Source: DASZPL01 sp035550315
Lineage (GTDB): Bacteria > Actinomycetota > Actinomycetes > JAFAQI01
Direction of reading: 5' to 3'
NCBI GenBank assembly: GCA_035550315.1
Contig: DASZPL010000078.1
Span: forward strand, 1 to 49,517
Length of the DNA: 49,517 bases
Shown one piece after another: positions 16,149 to 23,702 of this stretch. Every line of letters starts with the position of its first letter. Within the stretch, counting starts at the first letter, position 1. Made by a program: the position numbers and the translations under genes. Under the pieces are notes generated by a model. That model searched no databases, was not told where the DNA came from, and saw only the letters and a program-made list of their open reading frames with translations.

Positions 16149-16544
16149 GTGGCGGTGGTCTCGTTGCGCGAAGCCGCGGCGCTGCTCGGGGTCAGCGATG
16201 ACACCCTGCGGCGCTGGGCGGACACGGGTCGGATCCAGTTGTCGACGACGCCGTCCGGTCACCGGGGCGTCGCCGGCACCGAGCTAGCGCGGGTCAGCGG
16301 CACCCTGGCTCCCCCGACAGCGCCCCGCGTCGGGCCGTCTGCGTCGGCGCGCAACCGGCTGCGCGGCATCGTCACGGCCATCACGCGCGACACGGTCATG
16401 GCGCAGGTCGAGATGCAGTGCGGTCCGCATCGAGTCGTGTCGCTGGTCAGCCGGGAGGCGGCCGACCAGCTCGGACTCGAGGTCGGCTCGGTCGCCGTCG
16501 CCACGGTGAAGGCGACCAACGTCGGCATCGAGTTGTCGGCGTGA
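16149..16544 (+). CDS. Helix-turn-helix / molybdate-binding TOBE-domain regulator
   Basis: 131 residues in two domains. Residues 1-45 form a MerR/excisionase-type winged helix: SLREAAALLGVSDDTLRRWADTGRI. Residues 66-131 form a single TOBE (Mop) domain: RNRLRGIVTAITRDTVMAQVEM through GSVAVATVKATNVGIEL, the fold that binds molybdate or tungstate oxyanions. It is the first gene of the modABC operon and overlaps modA by 4 nt (GTGA). It probably senses molybdate and adjusts transport, performing the role of ModE in enterobacteria with a different DNA-binding domain. The function is inferred from domains and position. Confidence 0.88.
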   Translation: MAVVSLREAAALLGVSDDTLRRWADTGRIQLSTTPSGHRGVAGTELARVSGTLAPPTAPRVGPSASARNRLRGIVTAITRDTVMAQVEMQCGPHRVVSLVSREAADQLGLEVGSVAVATVKATNVGIELSA

Positions 16545-17299
16545 ACCGCCGCTGGCGTGCGGTGGTGGCAGGCCTCGCTACGACGGCGACCGCCGCCGGA
16601 CTGGTCGGCTGCGGCGGATCGGGTGGGAAGACGATCGTGGTCGACGCCGCGGCATCGCTGACCCCCACCTTCACCACGCTCGCGCGGCAGTTCGAGCAGG
16701 CGCATCCCGGCGTCCATGTCCGGCTGAACTTCGGCGGTTCCGACACGCTCGCCGCGCAGATCACGCAGGGCGCGCCGGTGGACGTGTTCGCGTCCGCCAG
16801 CACGACGACCATGCAAACCGTCGTGGCCGCGCACGACGCCGCCGGCACCCCGCAGGTGTTCGTCCGCAACCAGCCGGAGCTCGCCGTACCGCCGTCGAAC
16901 CCGGCGCACATCGAATCGCTCGCCGACAGCGCACGGCGCGGGGTCAAGCTGGTGTTGTGCGCGCCGACCGTGCCGTGCGGCGCGGCCGCCGACACCGTCT
17001 ACCGGCTCGCGCACCTCAAGCCGCATCCGGTCAGCCAAGAGCCCGACGTCACCTCCGTCCTCAGCAAGGTCGAGCTTGGCGAGGCCGACGCCGGCGTGGT
17101 CTACGTCACCGACGTCCGGGCAGCCGGCGCCAAGGTCAAAGCGGTGCCGATCGGCAACGCCGACCAGGCGATCACCAGCTACCCGATCGTCGTCACCAAG
17201 CAAGCCTCGGACCCGACGGACGCGCGCGCCTTTATCCGCTACGTGCGTTCAACGACCGGCATCCATCTGCTCCGCGCCGCCGGCTTCCTGCCGCCGTGA
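16541..17299 (+). CDS. modA: Molybdate ABC transporter substrate-binding lipoprotein
   Basis: 252 residues from the GTG at 16541, which overlaps the preceding stop codon. The N-terminus is a lipoprotein signal with lipobox LVGC (Cys24), so the mature protein should be tethered to the outer face of the membrane. The mature part begins KTIVVDAAASLTPTFTTLA, the ModA hallmark whose serines hold the oxyanion. It continues with the periplasmic-binding fold (VDVFASASTTTM, GEADAGVVYVTDV). Two cysteines in LCAPTVPCG are spaced to form a disulfide. It captures molybdate or tungstate for ModBC. Confidence 0.92.
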   Translation: MNRRWRAVVAGLATTATAAGLVGCGGSGGKTIVVDAAASLTPTFTTLARQFEQAHPGVHVRLNFGGSDTLAAQITQGAPVDVFASASTTTMQTVVAAHDAAGTPQVFVRNQPELAVPPSNPAHIESLADSARRGVKLVLCAPTVPCGAAADTVYRLAHLKPHPVSQEPDVTSVLSKVELGEADAGVVYVTDVRAAGAKVKAVPIGNADQAITSYPIVVTKQASDPTDARAFIRYVRSTTGIHLLRAAGFLPP

Positions 17300-18084
17300 C
17301 CGGGAGCCGGCGGCCGCCCACCGTCCTACTGGTGCCGGCAGCCATCGCGACCGCGTTCCTGTTGCTGCCGCTCGTCGGACTGGTGGTGCGAGCGCCGTGG
17401 CGACAGATCGGCACTCAGCTACAGCAGCCCGACGTCCTGACCGCGTTGCGGCTCTCGTTCGAGTGCGCCTCGATTGCGACCGCGGTGTCGCTGCTGGTCG
17501 GCGTACCCCTCGCGTGGGTGCTGGCGCGCGGCGCGTTCCCGGGCCGGGCCGTGCTCCGCGCACTGGTCACGCTGCCCTTGGTGCTGCCGCCGGTCGTGGG
17601 TGGCGTCGCGCTGTTTCTCGGCTTCGGCCGCAACGGCCTGCTCGGCGGCACGCTGGCGCACCTCGGCGTCAGCCTGCCGTTCAGCACCGCGGGCGTCGTG
17701 GTGGCGGAAGCGTTCGTGGCGATGCCGTTCCTCGTGGTGTCCGTGGAGGGCGCGTTGCTCGCGATGGACGCGCGGTACGACGAGGCCGCGGCCACCCTCG
17801 GCGCATCACGGTGGTTCACGTTCCGCACCGTGACGTTGCCGATGCTGGTGCCCGGCATCGTCGCCGGCGGCGTGCTGTGCTGGGCGCGCGCGCTCGGCGA
17901 GTTCGGCGCGACGATCACGTTCGCGGGCAACTTCCCGGGCACCACGCAGACGATGCCGCTGAAGGTCTACCTGGCCCTGCAGGACAACCCAGACGCCGCG
18001 ATCGTGCTGAGCCTGCTCATGCTGGTCGTCTCGGTCACCATCCTGCTGACGCTGCGCGGGCGATGGCTGACCCGGTGGGCGTGA
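17296..18084 (+). CDS. modB: Molybdate ABC transporter permease
   Basis: 262 residues from the GTG at 17296, which overlaps the modA stop codon (GTGA). There are about six membrane segments. The ABC-permease EAA loop, DEAAATLGASRWFTFRTVTLPML, is present and docks on ModC. The family signature RALGEFGATITFAGN follows. The pattern of GTGA overlaps through modA, modB and modC points to translational coupling and matched protein amounts. Confidence 0.93.
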   Translation: MTGSRRPPTVLLVPAAIATAFLLLPLVGLVVRAPWRQIGTQLQQPDVLTALRLSFECASIATAVSLLVGVPLAWVLARGAFPGRAVLRALVTLPLVLPPVVGGVALFLGFGRNGLLGGTLAHLGVSLPFSTAGVVVAEAFVAMPFLVVSVEGALLAMDARYDEAAATLGASRWFTFRTVTLPMLVPGIVAGGVLCWARALGEFGATITFAGNFPGTTQTMPLKVYLALQDNPDAAIVLSLLMLVVSVTILLTLRGRWLTRWA

Positions 18085-19145
18085 GCGGCGACCTTCTCGA
18101 CGCGGCGATCACCGTCCCGCGGCGCGACTTCGACGTCGTTGCCGACTTGCGGGTCGCGGCCGGCAGCGTGCTCGCGGTCCTCGGCCCGAACGGTGCCGGC
18201 AAGAGCACGCTGCTGCGCGCCCTCGCCGGGCTGACGCCGCTGCGCGAGGGTCGCATCACGCTGGATGGCACCCTGCTCAATGACGCCCGGCAGCGCCTCG
18301 CCGTCCGGGCCGAGGCACGACCGGTCGGCCTGGTGTTTCAGGACTACCTGCTGTTTCCGCACATGTCCGCGCGGGAGAACGTCGCGTTCGGGTTGCGGGC
18401 CCGCGGCGTCCGGCGGTCGCAGGCCACTGCCACGGCCGACCGGCTGCTGACGCAGGTCGGTCTCGGCGCGGCCGCCGACGCCCGGCCCGGGCAGCTGTCG
18501 GGAGGCCAGGCACAGCGGGTCGCGCTCGCCCGGGCGCTCGCCGTGCAGCCGACGTTGCTGCTGCTCGACGAGCCGCTGGCGGCGCTCGACACCGCGACCC
18601 GCTCCGTGATTCGTGGCGAGCTGCGCCGCCAGCTCGGCGACTTCGCCGGCGCGACCGTCCTGGTCACGCACGACCCGCTCGACGCCCTGGTCCTCGCGGA
18701 CACGATGGTGGTGCTCGAGGCGGGGCGGGTCGTCCAGCGCGGTGCGCCCGCCGAGGTCGCCCGCCGGCCGCGCACCGACTACGTCGCCGCGGTGATGGGC
18801 ATCAACCTGCTCGCCGGTCACGCCGACGGCACTCGGGTCCGCCTCGACGGCGGCGGGCAGCTGGTCGTCTCCCAGCCGGTGCACGGCGACGTTCACGTCG
18901 CGGTGCGCCCGGCGGCCATCGCGCTGTACGGCGACGAGCCGCTCGCCGGCAGCCCGCGCAACCGCTGGCGCGGCAGCGTCGTCGGTGTGGAGCAGCGCGG
19001 CAACGAGGTGCGGGTGTCGATCGCCGGGCCACCCGATGTGATGGTCGACGTCACCGCGGCGGCGCTCGGCGAGCTACGGCTCACCCCGGGCATGACCGTC
19101 TGGTGCGCGGCCAAGGCGACCGAGATCGACGCGTACCCCCGATAG
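18081..19145 (+). CDS. modC: Molybdate ABC transporter ATPase
   Basis: 354 residues from the GTG at 18081. Walker A is GPNGAGKST (about 35-43), the signature is LSGGQAQRVALARAL, Walker B is LLLLDEPLAALD, and the switch His is in LVTHD. The C-terminus carries a TOBE domain (from about RWRGSVVGVEQRG) that binds molybdate and can inhibit transport. I choose 18081 because it repeats the GTGA overlap seen at both earlier junctions. An ATG at 18063 would add six residues. It powers ModA-ModB import. Confidence 0.92.
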   Translation: MSGDLLDAAITVPRRDFDVVADLRVAAGSVLAVLGPNGAGKSTLLRALAGLTPLREGRITLDGTLLNDARQRLAVRAEARPVGLVFQDYLLFPHMSARENVAFGLRARGVRRSQATATADRLLTQVGLGAAADARPGQLSGGQAQRVALARALAVQPTLLLLDEPLAALDTATRSVIRGELRRQLGDFAGATVLVTHDPLDALVLADTMVVLEAGRVVQRGAPAEVARRPRTDYVAAVMGINLLAGHADGTRVRLDGGGQLVVSQPVHGDVHVAVRPAAIALYGDEPLAGSPRNRWRGSVVGVEQRGNEVRVSIAGPPDVMVDVTAAALGELRLTPGMTVWCAAKATEIDAYPR

Positions 19146-19148
19146 GGT
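19143..19148 (+). promoter_or_regulatory. Predicted -10 box before mscR, built on the modC stop codon
   Basis: TAGGGT fits TANNNT and ends 7 nt before the ATG at 19156. Its TAG is the modC stop codon. The same bases include AGGG, 8 nt from the ATG, so they could instead act as a Shine-Dalgarno sequence in an operon mRNA. Confidence 0.35.
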
Positions 19149-19155
19149 GCCCGTG

Positions 19156-20250
19156 ATGCCAACCGAGGTGCAGGGCGTAATCGCGCGAAGCAAGGGCGCG
19201 CCGGTCGAGCTAGCCACCGTGGTGGTGCCGGATCCCGGACCGGGCGAGGCGCTGGTCGACGTACAGGCCTGCGGGGTCTGCCACACCGACCTGCACTACC
19301 GCGAGGGCGGGATCAACGACGAGTTCCCGTTCCTGCTCGGCCATGAGGCGGCGGGCACGGTGGCCGCGGTCGGCGACGACGTGACCGACGTCGCGCCGGG
19401 TGACTTCGTCATCCTCAACTGGCGGGCCGTCTGCGGTCACTGCCGGGCCTGCGCGCGCGGCGAGCCATGGTACTGCTTCAGCACGCACAACGCCTCGCAG
19501 CCGATGACGCTCGACGACGGCACCAAGCTCTCGCCCGCGCTGGGCATCGGCGCGTTCGCGCCCAAGACGCTGGTCGCCGCCGGGCAGTGCACCAAGGTCG
19601 ATCCGGCCGTCGACGCGACCGTCGCCGGCTTGCTCGGGTGTGGCGTCATGGCGGGGCTCGGCGCCGCGCTCAACACCGCCGCCGTACGCCGCGGCGAGAC
19701 CGTCGCGGTGATCGGCTGCGGCGGCGTTGGCGACGCCGCCATCCTCGGCGCCGCGCTCGCCGGAGCGAGCCGGGTGATCGCGATCGACGTCGATGACCGC
19801 AAGCTGGAATGGGCGCGCAGATTCGGTGCCACCGACGTCGTCAACTCGAGCACGGCCGACATCGTCGAGCGGGTGCAGGCGCTGACCGGCGGCTTCGGTG
19901 CCGACGTGGTGATCGAGGCGGTCGGCCGGCCGGAGACCTACACCGCGGCGTTCTACGCCCGCGACCTCGCCGGTCGCGTCGTCCTCGTCGGCGTACCGAC
20001 CCCGGAGATGCGACTGGACCTGCCGTTGCTCGACGTGTTCGGGCGGGGCGGCTCGCTGAAGTCGTCGTGGTACGGCGACTGCCTGCCGTCGCGCGACTTT
20101 CCGATGCTGATCGACCTGCACCTCGCCGGCCGGTTGCCACTGCAGAAGTTCGTCAGCGAGACGATCGGCATCGGCGACGTCGAAGAGGCGTTCGCGAAGA
20201 TGCAGCGCGGCGAGGTGCTGCGCTCGGTGGTGACGTTCAGCGATCGCTGA
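19156..20250 (+). CDS. mscR: S-(hydroxymethyl)mycothiol dehydrogenase (mycothiol-dependent formaldehyde dehydrogenase)
   Basis: 364 residues, zinc-dependent medium-chain dehydrogenase closely similar to mycobacterial MscR/AdhE2 (Rv2259). It oxidises the formaldehyde-mycothiol adduct with NAD+ and may also reduce S-nitrosomycothiol. Catalytic zinc ligands are in CGVCHTDLHYREGG and GHEAAG. Structural zinc is held by CGHCRACARGEPWYC. The Rossmann motif is VIGCGGVGDAAI. LKSSWYGDCLP is typical of this subgroup. I choose the ATG at 19156 because it matches the family N-terminus; a GTG at 19147 is possible. It implies a mycothiol-producing host. It overlaps the convergent nickel permease gene by 14 bp. 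Confidence 0.92.
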   Translation: MPTEVQGVIARSKGAPVELATVVVPDPGPGEALVDVQACGVCHTDLHYREGGINDEFPFLLGHEAAGTVAAVGDDVTDVAPGDFVILNWRAVCGHCRACARGEPWYCFSTHNASQPMTLDDGTKLSPALGIGAFAPKTLVAAGQCTKVDPAVDATVAGLLGCGVMAGLGAALNTAAVRRGETVAVIGCGGVGDAAILGAALAGASRVIAIDVDDRKLEWARRFGATDVVNSSTADIVERVQALTGGFGADVVIEAVGRPETYTAAFYARDLAGRVVLVGVPTPEMRLDLPLLDVFGRGGSLKSSWYGDCLPSRDFPMLIDLHLAGRLPLQKFVSETIGIGDVEEAFAKMQRGEVLRSVVTFSDR

Positions 20251-21355
20251 CCGCGGCGCGCTCCCAGCGGCCCTCGATGTCGCCGAAGTGCCAGACGGCG
20301 AGCGCAACCACCCAGGTCGCGACGAACAAACCGACGATCGCGAAGCCAGCGGTGTTGATGTCGATGCCGCCGATGAAGCCGAAGAACGCGCCGCCGAGGC
20401 CGAACTCCGATCGCAGCAGCCCGAGGATCTCAATGGTGCCGATGAGGAACGCAACCGCCACCGACAATCCGGTGATGGTGATGTTGTAGTAGACCTTGCG
20501 GATCGGCTTCGAGAACGCCCAGCCGTAGGCGAAGTTCATGAAGCACCCGTCGAGCGTGTCGAAAGTGCTCATCCCGGCCGCGAACAGCAGCGGCAACGAC
20601 AAGATGGCGTAGAACGGCAGCCCGCTGGCGACCGCCGTGCCGGACAGCACCAGCAGCGAGACCTCGGTCGCCGTGTCGAAGCCGAGCCCGAACAGGATGC
20701 CGAGCGGATACATCTTCCACGGCTTGTCGATCCGCCGGCCGAGGCCGCCGAAGAACCGGTTCATCAGCCCGCGCTGATCCAGCTGCCGGTTGAGTTCGGC
20801 CTCGTCGTAGCGGCCGCGCCGCAGGTCGCGGAACACCCGCACGATCGAGACCAGGATGACGACGTTGATCGCCGCGATGACGTAGAGGAACGTGCCCGAC
20901 ACGGACGTGCCGACGATGCCGGTCACCGTGTGCAGGCCGGAGTTGTTGTCCTTCACCTGGTGATCGAGCGAGCGAATGCCGAAGTTCAGCAACACCGCCA
21001 GCAGGAACACGATCGTCGAGTGGCCGAGCGAGAAGAAGAAGCCGATGCTCATCGGCCGCTTGCCTTCGCTCATCAGCTTCCGCGTGGTGTTGTCGATCGC
21101 CGAGATGTGGTCGGCGTCGAAGGCGTGCCGCACGCCCAGCGTCAGCGCGAGCAGCCCGGTGCTGATCCCGAAAACCTTGCCCCCCGACAGGTGATGGTGC
21201 TGCGACGCGGCGGCCAGCAGCATCGTGAACCCGGCGACGTACAGGCCGACGATGATGGCGGCCATCGCCCCGATCCGGCCCCACTCGGCCGGGGTCAGCG
21301 AATCGCGGATCGCGCCGAACCGGGACCGGGTCGCGGTCAGCGCGGCGCTCGTCAC
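20237..21355 (-). CDS. Nickel/cobalt permease, NiCoT family
   Basis: 372 residues with about eight membrane segments. All NiCoT signatures are present: RHAFDADHI (the HX4DH metal motif), LGHSTIVFLL, GFDTATEV and AGMSTFDTLDG. It imports Ni2+ or Co2+ with high affinity for nickel enzymes or cobalamin. A Nur-type inverted repeat stands 20 bp before the ATG, and the Fur-family gene follows upstream on the same strand. Together these make nickel-responsive repression the best prediction. The choice between nickel and cobalt cannot be made from the protein alone. Confidence 0.93.
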   Translation of the reverse strand: MTSAALTATRSRFGAIRDSLTPAEWGRIGAMAAIIVGLYVAGFTMLLAAASQHHHLSGGKVFGISTGLLALTLGVRHAFDADHISAIDNTTRKLMSEGKRPMSIGFFFSLGHSTIVFLLAVLLNFGIRSLDHQVKDNNSGLHTVTGIVGTSVSGTFLYVIAAINVVILVSIVRVFRDLRRGRYDEAELNRQLDQRGLMNRFFGGLGRRIDKPWKMYPLGILFGLGFDTATEVSLLVLSGTAVASGLPFYAILSLPLLFAAGMSTFDTLDGCFMNFAYGWAFSKPIRKVYYNITITGLSVAVAFLIGTIEILGLLRSEFGLGGAFFGFIGGIDINTAGFAIVGLFVATWVVALAVWHFGDIEGRWERAAVSDR

Positions 21356-21374
21356 TCCATCGTTCTACCGGTTT

Positions 21375-21391
21375 TTGCGACTGATTCGCAA
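21375..21391. promoter_or_regulatory. Nur-type nickel operator
   Basis: TTGCGA-N5-TCGCAA is a perfect 6-bp inverted repeat with a 5-bp spacer. The Streptomyces Nur box is TTGCAA-N5-TTGCAA; length, spacing and the TTGC/GCAA ends agree. It lies between the Fur-family gene and the nickel permease gene, where a repressor would block the permease promoter. Confidence 0.7.
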
Positions 21392-21399
21392 CAACGCCA

Positions 21400-21906
21400 C
21401 TAGGGCGACGCGGCGCAACTGGCGCACAAGCCGGACAGCGCGACGTGGCTGGCGTCCAGCCGGAAGCCGGTCGCGCGCCGTACGCGCGCCTCGGCGTCAC
21501 CGAGCACCCCTGGCGGCAGGTCGGTCACCGCGCCGCAGCGGGTGCACTGCGCGTGCAGGTGCGGGCCCGCCTGCTGCGATCGTGCCTGGCCGGCCAGGTG
21601 GTAGGCCGTCAGGCCACGGTCGAGGTGGACGTGGCGCAGCACGCCGTCGCGGGTGAGCCCGTCGAGCGTGCGGTAGACCGTCGCCCGGTGGACGGTCGGC
21701 TCGAGCTCGGCCACCTGCTCGAGCAGCGTCTCGGCGGACAGGTGCTCGCCCTCGGCCTGCAGCACGCAGGTCAACACGGCGACGCGCGGCTTCGTGACGC
21801 GCTGCCCGACCGAGCGCAGCAGCGCGACCGCCTCGTCACGCAGCGCCTCGAGCGGCGCCGCGGCCGTCGCCTTGTGAGCCACGGTGCAAGTGTGCTCCCT
21901 CGGCAT
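21400..21906 (-). CDS. nur: Fur-family metal regulator, probably Nur (nickel)
   Basis: 168 residues. The N-terminal winged helix is QRVTKPRVAVLTCVLQAEGEHLSAETLLEQV, and VHRATVYRTLDGLTRDGVL is the recognition part. The metal domain has HVHLDRGLTAYHL, HLHAQCTRCG and the C-terminal CASC; the two CxxC pairs would hold structural zinc. It lies directly upstream of the NiCoT permease, with a Nur-type box between them. Zur is the main alternative, but no zinc genes are nearby. It could be co-transcribed with the permease or use a separate promoter. The name nur rests on the operator and neighbour. Confidence 0.8.
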   Translation of the reverse strand: MPREHTCTVAHKATAAAPLEALRDEAVALLRSVGQRVTKPRVAVLTCVLQAEGEHLSAETLLEQVAELEPTVHRATVYRTLDGLTRDGVLRHVHLDRGLTAYHLAGQARSQQAGPHLHAQCTRCGAVTDLPPGVLGDAEARVRRATGFRLDASHVALSGLCASCAASP

Positions 21907-21941
21907 GCCACGATGAGAGCTGAGCCGGGGGTGGAGGCAAC

Positions 21942-23687
21942 GTGGTCAGCCCGGTGTTGCTGCTCGTCGGCTTTGTCGCCGGCCTGCTCACGATCGTGTC
22001 GCCGTGCATCCTTCCGGTGCTGCCCGCCGTCGTCGCCTCCGGAATCACCGCGGGCGGCCGCCGGCGGGCGCTAGCCATCGCGGTCGGGCTCGCGCTCGCG
22101 TTCGGGTCGTCGGCGCTGTTCAGCATCCGGCTGCTGCAGGCCCTCGGGCTGCCGCTCGGCCTGCGCTACGACATCGCGATCGGCGTGCTCTTCGTGCTCG
22201 CCGCCGGCTTCCTGGTCCCGCAGCTGGGCGCTTTGCTCGAGCGGCCGTTCGCGCGACTGGGCCCGAGCCGCGGGCCGGCGCGCGACCGCGGCGGGCTGCT
22301 TCTCGGGGCCACCCTTGGACTGCTCTACCTGCCGTGCGGCGGACCGATCCTCGCCACCATCGCGGCCGTCGGCAGCCCGCACAGCACGCTGAGCGCAGCG
22401 GCGGTCGCACTGACCGCGGCGTACTCGCTCGGGATCGCGCTGCCGATCTTCGGCCTGGTGCTGTTCACGAACCGGTTGAGTACGACGACAGGATGGCTGC
22501 GCAGCCACGCGCTGTCCCTCCGGCGGGTCGGCGGCGCGCTGCTGGCTGCCAGCGCGGTTGCCATCACGTTCGGGGCCGCCACGTCGCTGCAGACCGCGGT
22601 GCCGTCGTACTCCGCCTCGATCGAGCAACACCTGACGCAGAGCGGCTCGATCAGCCGGGACCTGGCACGGATCGGCAACCCGCACGAGTCGTCCGCCGCC
22701 AAACGGATCCAGCATTCGGTGACCGCACCACGCCCGGTGCACGCCATCCCGATGGCCGACCAGGTACCGATGCTGTCGGCAACCGACCTGCCGGAGTACG
22801 GCAAGGCCCCGAACTTCACCGGCATCAGCCAGTGGTTGAACACGCCCAGCAATAACGCACTCTCCCTGTCCGCGCTGCGCGGCAAGGTCGTGCTGATCGA
22901 CTTCTGGACGTACTCCTGCATCAACTGCCGGCGCGCGCTGCCGCACGTCGAGGCGTGGTACCAGCGCTACCACCGCGACGGCTTCGTGGTCGTCGGCGTG
23001 CACACGCCGGAGTTCGACTTCGAGCACGACGCGTCGAACGTCACTGCCGCCGTGCACAACCTCGGCGTGACCTATCCGGTCGCGCTGGACAACGACTACG
23101 GCACCTGGTCGGCCTGGGGCAACGACTCGTGGCCGGCGGAGTACCTGATCGACGCGTCCGGGCAGGTCCGCTACGGATCGATCGGCGAAGGCGACTACGG
23201 CACGACCGAGGCAGCGATCCGCGCGTTGTTGGCCACGAGTCACCGGGCGCTGCCGCCACCCACCTCGGTGCCGGACCGGACACCGACGCACACGTTGACG
23301 CCGGAGAGCTACCTCGGCTACCAGCGGCTCGAACGGTACGCCGGCACGCCGGCGATCGTCCGCAACCGGATGACGTCGTATCACTTCCCGGCCTCGCTGC
23401 CGGACAGCAAGCTGGCGCTGGACGGCAGCTGGACCGTGCAGGCCGAGGACGCCCTCGCCGGGCCGGGCGCGCGGCTGCGCATCCAGGTGCACGCGAGCGA
23501 TGTCTATCTGGTCCTGTCGGGCACCGGCACGGTGACGGCGACACTCAACGGTCGCGCGTTGCCGCCGGTGCACGTCGCCGGCGTCCCGACGCTCTACACC
23601 GTGTTGCGCCGCGACGGGCCGGTGGACGGCACCCTGCAGCTGTCGGTGCCCGCCGGTATAAAGGCCTACGACTTCACGTTCGGCTGA
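21942..23687 (+). CDS. dipZ: DipZ-like protein: CcdA membrane domain fused to a thioredoxin domain
   Basis: 581 residues. The N-terminal ~220 residues form a CcdA/DsbD-type membrane domain with six segments; the electron-carrying cysteines are in IVSPCILPVLP and LYLPCGGPIL. A linker leads to an external thioredoxin-like domain with active site CINC (326-329). The last ~150 residues are a beta-rich module with a carbohydrate-binding look, as in mycobacterial DipZ (Rv2874). It moves reducing power from cytoplasmic thioredoxin to extracytoplasmic disulfides, for cytochrome c maturation or oxidative defence. GGAGG precedes the GTG start. Confidence 0.9.
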   Translation: MVSPVLLLVGFVAGLLTIVSPCILPVLPAVVASGITAGGRRRALAIAVGLALAFGSSALFSIRLLQALGLPLGLRYDIAIGVLFVLAAGFLVPQLGALLERPFARLGPSRGPARDRGGLLLGATLGLLYLPCGGPILATIAAVGSPHSTLSAAAVALTAAYSLGIALPIFGLVLFTNRLSTTTGWLRSHALSLRRVGGALLAASAVAITFGAATSLQTAVPSYSASIEQHLTQSGSISRDLARIGNPHESSAAKRIQHSVTAPRPVHAIPMADQVPMLSATDLPEYGKAPNFTGISQWLNTPSNNALSLSALRGKVVLIDFWTYSCINCRRALPHVEAWYQRYHRDGFVVVGVHTPEFDFEHDASNVTAAVHNLGVTYPVALDNDYGTWSAWGNDSWPAEYLIDASGQVRYGSIGEGDYGTTEAAIRALLATSHRALPPPTSVPDRTPTHTLTPESYLGYQRLERYAGTPAIVRNRMTSYHFPASLPDSKLALDGSWTVQAEDALAGPGARLRIQVHASDVYLVLSGTGTVTATLNGRALPPVHVAGVPTLYTVLRRDGPVDGTLQLSVPAGIKAYDFTFG

Positions 23688-23702
23688 TCCGGCCGCCTGC
23701 GG

